Assembly (NCBI GenBank): GCA_003521845.1
Contig: DPHB01000038.1
Coordinates: 1 to 8,416 of the forward strand
DNA: 8,416 nucleotides
DNA from: Oceanospirillaceae bacterium
GTDB lineage: Bacteria > Pseudomonadota > Gammaproteobacteria > Pseudomonadales > Balneatricaceae
Direction: 5' to 3'
The translations under genes were made by a program, and so were the position numbers. The notes beneath the pieces are model-generated. The model was not told the DNA's origin and ran no database searches. It worked only from the letters and a program-made list of their open reading frames with translations. Every line of letters starts with the position of its first letter. Position 1 is the stretch's first letter. This document shows positions 5,825-8,416 of this stretch, piece after piece.

Positions 5825-6976
5825 ATGTCATTGTTTACGGCTTCTGCGGCCTGGGTTACCACCGAACATCGTTTATACGCCGATATCGTCAGCCGTTTTT
5901 TACAAGACAAGATGGTGCCTCATGTCGAGCGCTGGTATGACCAAGGTCACATAGACCGTGAGTTTTGGAATCAGGCAGGCGCAGCTGGCTTGATGGGGGC
6001 GGGTGTGCCAGAAGAGTACGGTGGTGCTGGTGCCGACATGTCCTTTGAAGCGGTGACCTTATATGAACAGGGTTTTGCCGGTGATGTGTCCTGGGGCTAT
6101 GCTATCCAGTCTATTGTTATGCATTATTTGGTGTCCTACGCTTCTGAAGAGCAAAAACTAGCCTGGTTGCCTAAGTTGGTGAGCGGTGAATACGTGGGCG
6201 CTATTGCCATGACTGAACCCGGTGCGGGATCCGACTTGCAAGCTATACGTACCACGGCCAAGTTGGATGGTGACGAGTATGTCATAAATGGCTCCAAAAC
6301 CTTTATTACCAATGGCCAGCAAGCAGACTTAATCATTGTGGTATGTAAAACCGACCCAACAGGTGGTGCCAAGGGTACTTCCCTAATTGTGCTGGAGACA
6401 GACCAGCTGGCAGGCTTTGAACGTGGTCGCAACCTAAAGAAACTGGGCATGAAAGGCAATGATACTTCAGAATTATTCTTTACTGATGTGCGGGTGCCAG
6501 CTAGTAATCTGATGGGCGAAGTTGCCGGGCAGGGCTTCTATCAGTTAATGAATCAACTGATGTGGGAAAGATTGATAGTAGGCGTACAGGGCCTTGGTTG
6601 TGCCGACTTTGGCCTGCAAGAAACCATCAGCTATACGCAAGAGCGCAAAGCCTTTGGCAAACCGGTATTTGAATTTCAAAATTCACGTTTTAAATTGGCC
6701 GAAGCCAAGACCAAGTTAGAAGTGACCCGTAGCTTTGTCTGTGATGCTATCTATCAAGCTGATGCTGGCACACTTGATTCCTCTACCGCCTCCATGGTGA
6801 AATATTGGGCCTCTGATGTGCAAAATGAAGTTTTGGATGAATGTGTACAGTTGTATGGTGGCTACGGTTATATGATGGAATACCCCATTACGCGCCTGTA
6901 TGCCGACGCACGAGTACAGAAAATATATGCAGGCACCAATGAAATCATGAAAGAATTGATTGCCCGTAGCTTGTAG
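5825..6976 (+). CDS. Acyl-CoA dehydrogenase (IVD/LCAD-type catalytic Glu)
   Basis: This 383-residue FAD enzyme oxidises acyl-CoA to trans-2-enoyl-CoA, passing electrons to ETF. Family signatures are clear: MTEPGAGSDL (129-138), FITNG (160-164), ERKAFGKPVFEFQ (273-285), QLYGGYGYM (342-350) and IYAGTNEIMKELIAR (367-381). In short- and medium-chain enzymes the base is the Glu in the C-terminal IYEGT; here that position is Ala369. A Glu is present in WERL (Glu248), the place used by isovaleryl-CoA and long-chain acyl-CoA dehydrogenases, so activity should be retained. Those two classes accept branched acyl groups, which fits the racemase gene downstream. A 12-nt longer version starting at 5813 is possible but has the weaker ribosome site. 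The gene is divergent from the AraC regulator. Confidence 0.95.
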   Translation: MSLFTASAAWVTTEHRLYADIVSRFLQDKMVPHVERWYDQGHIDREFWNQAGAAGLMGAGVPEEYGGAGADMSFEAVTLYEQGFAGDVSWGYAIQSIVMHYLVSYASEEQKLAWLPKLVSGEYVGAIAMTEPGAGSDLQAIRTTAKLDGDEYVINGSKTFITNGQQADLIIVVCKTDPTGGAKGTSLIVLETDQLAGFERGRNLKKLGMKGNDTSELFFTDVRVPASNLMGEVAGQGFYQLMNQLMWERLIVGVQGLGCADFGLQETISYTQERKAFGKPVFEFQNSRFKLAEAKTKLEVTRSFVCDAIYQADAGTLDSSTASMVKYWASDVQNEVLDECVQLYGGYGYMMEYPITRLYADARVQKIYAGTNEIMKELIARSL

Positions 6977-6993
6977 TGATGGTTAGACAATTG

Positions 6994-7082
6994 CGTCATT
7001 GCGAGTCGCAAAGCGACATGGCAATCTGGTGCAGGCAAGGTGCTATGCTGACGGAGATCGCCACGCTGCGCTCGCGATGACG
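6994..7082. repeat. Dispersed palindromic repeat, copy 2 (about 89 bp)
   Basis: The element opens with CGTCATTGCGAG (6994) and closes with the near complement CGCGATGACG ending at 7082. An inner stem pairs TGGCAATCT with AGATCGCCA. It shares the outer and inner blocks of the element at 1137-1201 but has a longer central part. It begins 17 nt after the dehydrogenase stop codon and could act as a stem-loop after that gene. Translation of its minus strand gives the Arg/Ala-rich peptide pattern common in spurious repeat-derived ORFs, so no gene is called. Confidence 0.75.
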
Positions 7083-7169
7083 GCACGAACAGCTTGCGAT
7101 GACAGCACGAACAGCTCGCCATGACGGCACAAAAAGCTCGCGATAACGGCACGAACAGCGGGTGATGAC
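7074..7169 (+). repeat. 22-bp tandem repeat array, four units plus a partial fifth
   Basis: Units run 7074-7095, 7096-7117, 7118-7139 and 7140-7161, with a partial copy at 7162-7169. Each begins GCGATGACGG or a one- or two-base variant and continues with CACGAACAGC or near it. Unit 2 differs from unit 1 at two positions; units 3 and 4 are a little more diverged. The first nine bases coincide with the right end of the palindromic element at 6994-7082, so the array seems to have grown from that end. It stops only 29 nt before the racemase ATG and so forms much of its upstream region. Confidence 0.85.
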
Positions 7170-7198
7170 ATAAATAAAAACACAGTATGGATATCCTT

Positions 7199-8344
7199 AT
7201 GACCAAGCCTCCCTTACATGGCATCACAGTAATAGAAATGGAAGGCATTGGCCCTTGCCCTATGGCCGGCATGATGCTCGCTGATATGGGTGCTAGAGTG
7301 ATTCTAGTGGGGCGTAAACAAGCTAGCGATAAGGCGGCGGCTATTCACCCAGACGATCGTCAACAGGCTTTTTATCATCGAGGTAAAGAATCCATTAATG
7401 TGGATTTGAAACATCCGCAGGGTGTGGCTCTAGTGGCAAAGCTCGTTAGCCAGGCTGATATTTTGCTTGAAGGCTTTCGTCCGCAAGTGATGGAGCGTTT
7501 AGGGTTAGGTCCGGACGTATTATTAAAGGCTAACCCCAAGCTAGTTTATGGGCGCCTTACTGGCTGGGGGCAAGATGGCCCGTTAGCTATGGCCGCCGGT
7601 CACGATACCAATTATCAGGCCTTGTCTGGCGCACTTTATTATGGCGGCGCGCAAGGTCGAGTACCCAACGCGCCCCTTACCTTGGTAGGCGATGTGGGTG
7701 GCGGTACCATGATGCTTTTGTGGGGCGTGATGAACGCCCTATGGCAAACCCAAGGCACAGGTCAAGGGCAGGTGGTGGATGCAGCCATGTGCAATGGCAG
7801 TGCCTATCTTTCTGGCCTACTGTGGATGATGCGTAATACCGGACAGATTAGTGAGCCAGCAGGGCAAGGTTGGGCCGATGGCGCTGCACCTTGGAATCAA
7901 ACCTATACTTGCGCAGATGGATTACATATTAATATCTGCGCTTTGGAGCCACCTTTCTATCAGCTGTTGCTGAGTAAACTCGGCCTAGACGCTGATGCCT
8001 TGTTTGCCAAGCAATGGGATAAGACCAGTTGGCCTTTAGCCAAAGCCAAGTTTACGGCCATTTTTATTGCTCAGTCGCGGGATCATTGGTGTGACTTGCT
8101 TGAAGGTTCAGATGCTTGTTTTGCACCAGTACTCAGCCTGTCCGAAGCGCTACAACACCCTCATAATCAAGCTCGTAAGATGTTTTGGAACCAGCAAGGC
8201 GTTGATCAGCCTGCGCCGGCCGTGCGCTTACAAGGTATGGAAGAACAGCCAAAAACCGTGGCAGACAGCGGCGCGCAAGGTGCTGACATCGTTGCCGAAC
8301 TAGGTTTGGATTGGCAAACTTTAGCGGACCAAGGGGCTGTTTAG
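7199..8344 (+). CDS. Alpha-methylacyl-CoA racemase-like family III CoA-transferase (CaiB/BaiF superfamily)
   Basis: This 381-residue cytoplasmic enzyme probably interconverts (2R)- and (2S)-methylacyl-CoA, so that S-specific acyl-CoA dehydrogenases can act. The N-terminus has the family pattern HGITVIEMEGIGPCPMAGMM and LADMGARV. His135 (AAGHDTNY), Asp165 (LVGDVGGG) and Glu250 (CALEPPFY) keep exactly the spacing of the catalytic His126, Asp156 and Glu241 of the M. tuberculosis racemase. This favours a racemase over a CoA-transferase, which needs only the Asp. The C-terminal DACFAPVLSLSEALQHPHNQAR region is also typical. The start at 7199 is chosen because it matches the usual family N-terminus and has a weak GGA 7 nt upstream; ATG 7187 in the same frame adds four residues and has no ribosome site. 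The 222-nt gap after the dehydrogenase is filled by repeats. No clear promoter was seen, so read-through from the dehydrogenase is likely. Confidence 0.92.
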   Translation: MTKPPLHGITVIEMEGIGPCPMAGMMLADMGARVILVGRKQASDKAAAIHPDDRQQAFYHRGKESINVDLKHPQGVALVAKLVSQADILLEGFRPQVMERLGLGPDVLLKANPKLVYGRLTGWGQDGPLAMAAGHDTNYQALSGALYYGGAQGRVPNAPLTLVGDVGGGTMMLLWGVMNALWQTQGTGQGQVVDAAMCNGSAYLSGLLWMMRNTGQISEPAGQGWADGAAPWNQTYTCADGLHINICALEPPFYQLLLSKLGLDADALFAKQWDKTSWPLAKAKFTAIFIAQSRDHWCDLLEGSDACFAPVLSLSEALQHPHNQARKMFWNQQGVDQPAPAVRLQGMEEQPKTVADSGAQGADIVAELGLDWQTLADQGAV

Positions 8345-8359
8345 GCTCTAAGATAAATA

Positions 8360-8397
8360 ACAAGGGCTTGCCATTTGTATAAAAACAAGGCCCTTGT
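8360..8397. terminator. Candidate stem-loop terminator after the racemase gene
   Basis: ACAAGGGC (8360-8367) and GCCCTTGT (8390-8397) are exact 8-bp arms. CTTG and CAAG just inside extend the stem with a one-base offset. The loop is about 14-22 nt. On the plus strand no T-run follows (AAAGTTTGC), so it is a weak terminator in that direction. On the minus strand it is followed by TATTTAT, so it may serve a convergent gene beyond the right edge. The rest of 8345-8416 shows no gene. Confidence 0.4.
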
Positions 8398-8416
8398 AAA
8401 GTTTGCTTGTCGGCTT

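Noticed and set aside
7074..7169. CRISPR array
   Set aside because: The 22-bp units abut with no spacers between them and no cas gene is present.
6868..7272. Minus-strand 134-codon ORF across the repeats
   Set aside because: It overlaps the end of the dehydrogenase gene, the palindromic element, the tandem array and the racemase start. Its Arg/Ala-rich middle is the usual translation of such repeats.
8133..8363. Minus-strand 76-codon ORF at the right edge
   Set aside because: It is antisense to the racemase C-terminus, and its start falls within the candidate terminator stem; no domain is visible.

Overview
The window reads as chromosomal DNA of a Gammaproteobacterium, probably an environmental or marine one. 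By eye it is close to 50% GC, with single-cistron-like AraC control, fadI/fadJ-style gene order and REP-like intergenic palindromes. The tetramer CTAG is common here, whereas enterobacteria avoid it, which argues against an enteric host. The species cannot be fixed from the sequence.

Layout. Positions 1-39 hold a perfect 39-nt palindrome. On the minus strand, in transcription order, lie an AraC-family regulator (4639-5661), a thiolase (3342-4550), a bifunctional enoyl-CoA hydratase/3-hydroxyacyl-CoA dehydrogenase (1214-3337, 4 nt after the thiolase) and an MBL-fold hydrolase (72-1103). On the plus strand, divergent from the regulator across a 163-bp spacer, lie an acyl-CoA dehydrogenase (5825-6976) and an alpha-methylacyl-CoA racemase-like family III CoA-transferase (7199-8344). 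The two larger gaps (1104-1213 and 6977-7198) are mostly filled by two copies of one imperfect palindromic repeat. The second copy carries a tail of four 22-bp tandem units.

How the genes fit together. The enzymes make an almost complete beta-oxidation spiral: dehydrogenation, hydration, second dehydrogenation and thiolysis. An epimerase is added for (2R)-methylacyl-CoA. The dehydrogenase lacks the usual C-terminal catalytic Glu and instead has the Glu position used by isovaleryl-CoA and long-chain acyl-CoA dehydrogenases. Together with the racemase this suggests, by inference, a module for methyl-branched acyl-CoAs such as isoprenoid or sterol side-chain acids. No CoA ligase is present in the window. 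The MBL-fold protein may be a thioesterase or other hydrolase.

The most interesting signal is regulatory. An identical 10-mer, CTAATGTCAA, lies upstream of both the thiolase and the acyl-CoA dehydrogenase. In both places it is at exactly the same distance from a candidate -35 box, and a degenerate second copy follows 22 bp later. This is the expected layout of an AraC-type activator site, and the divergent copy also covers the regulator's own candidate -35 box. I saw no defence system, CRISPR array, RNA gene, IS transposase or otherwise novel protein system.
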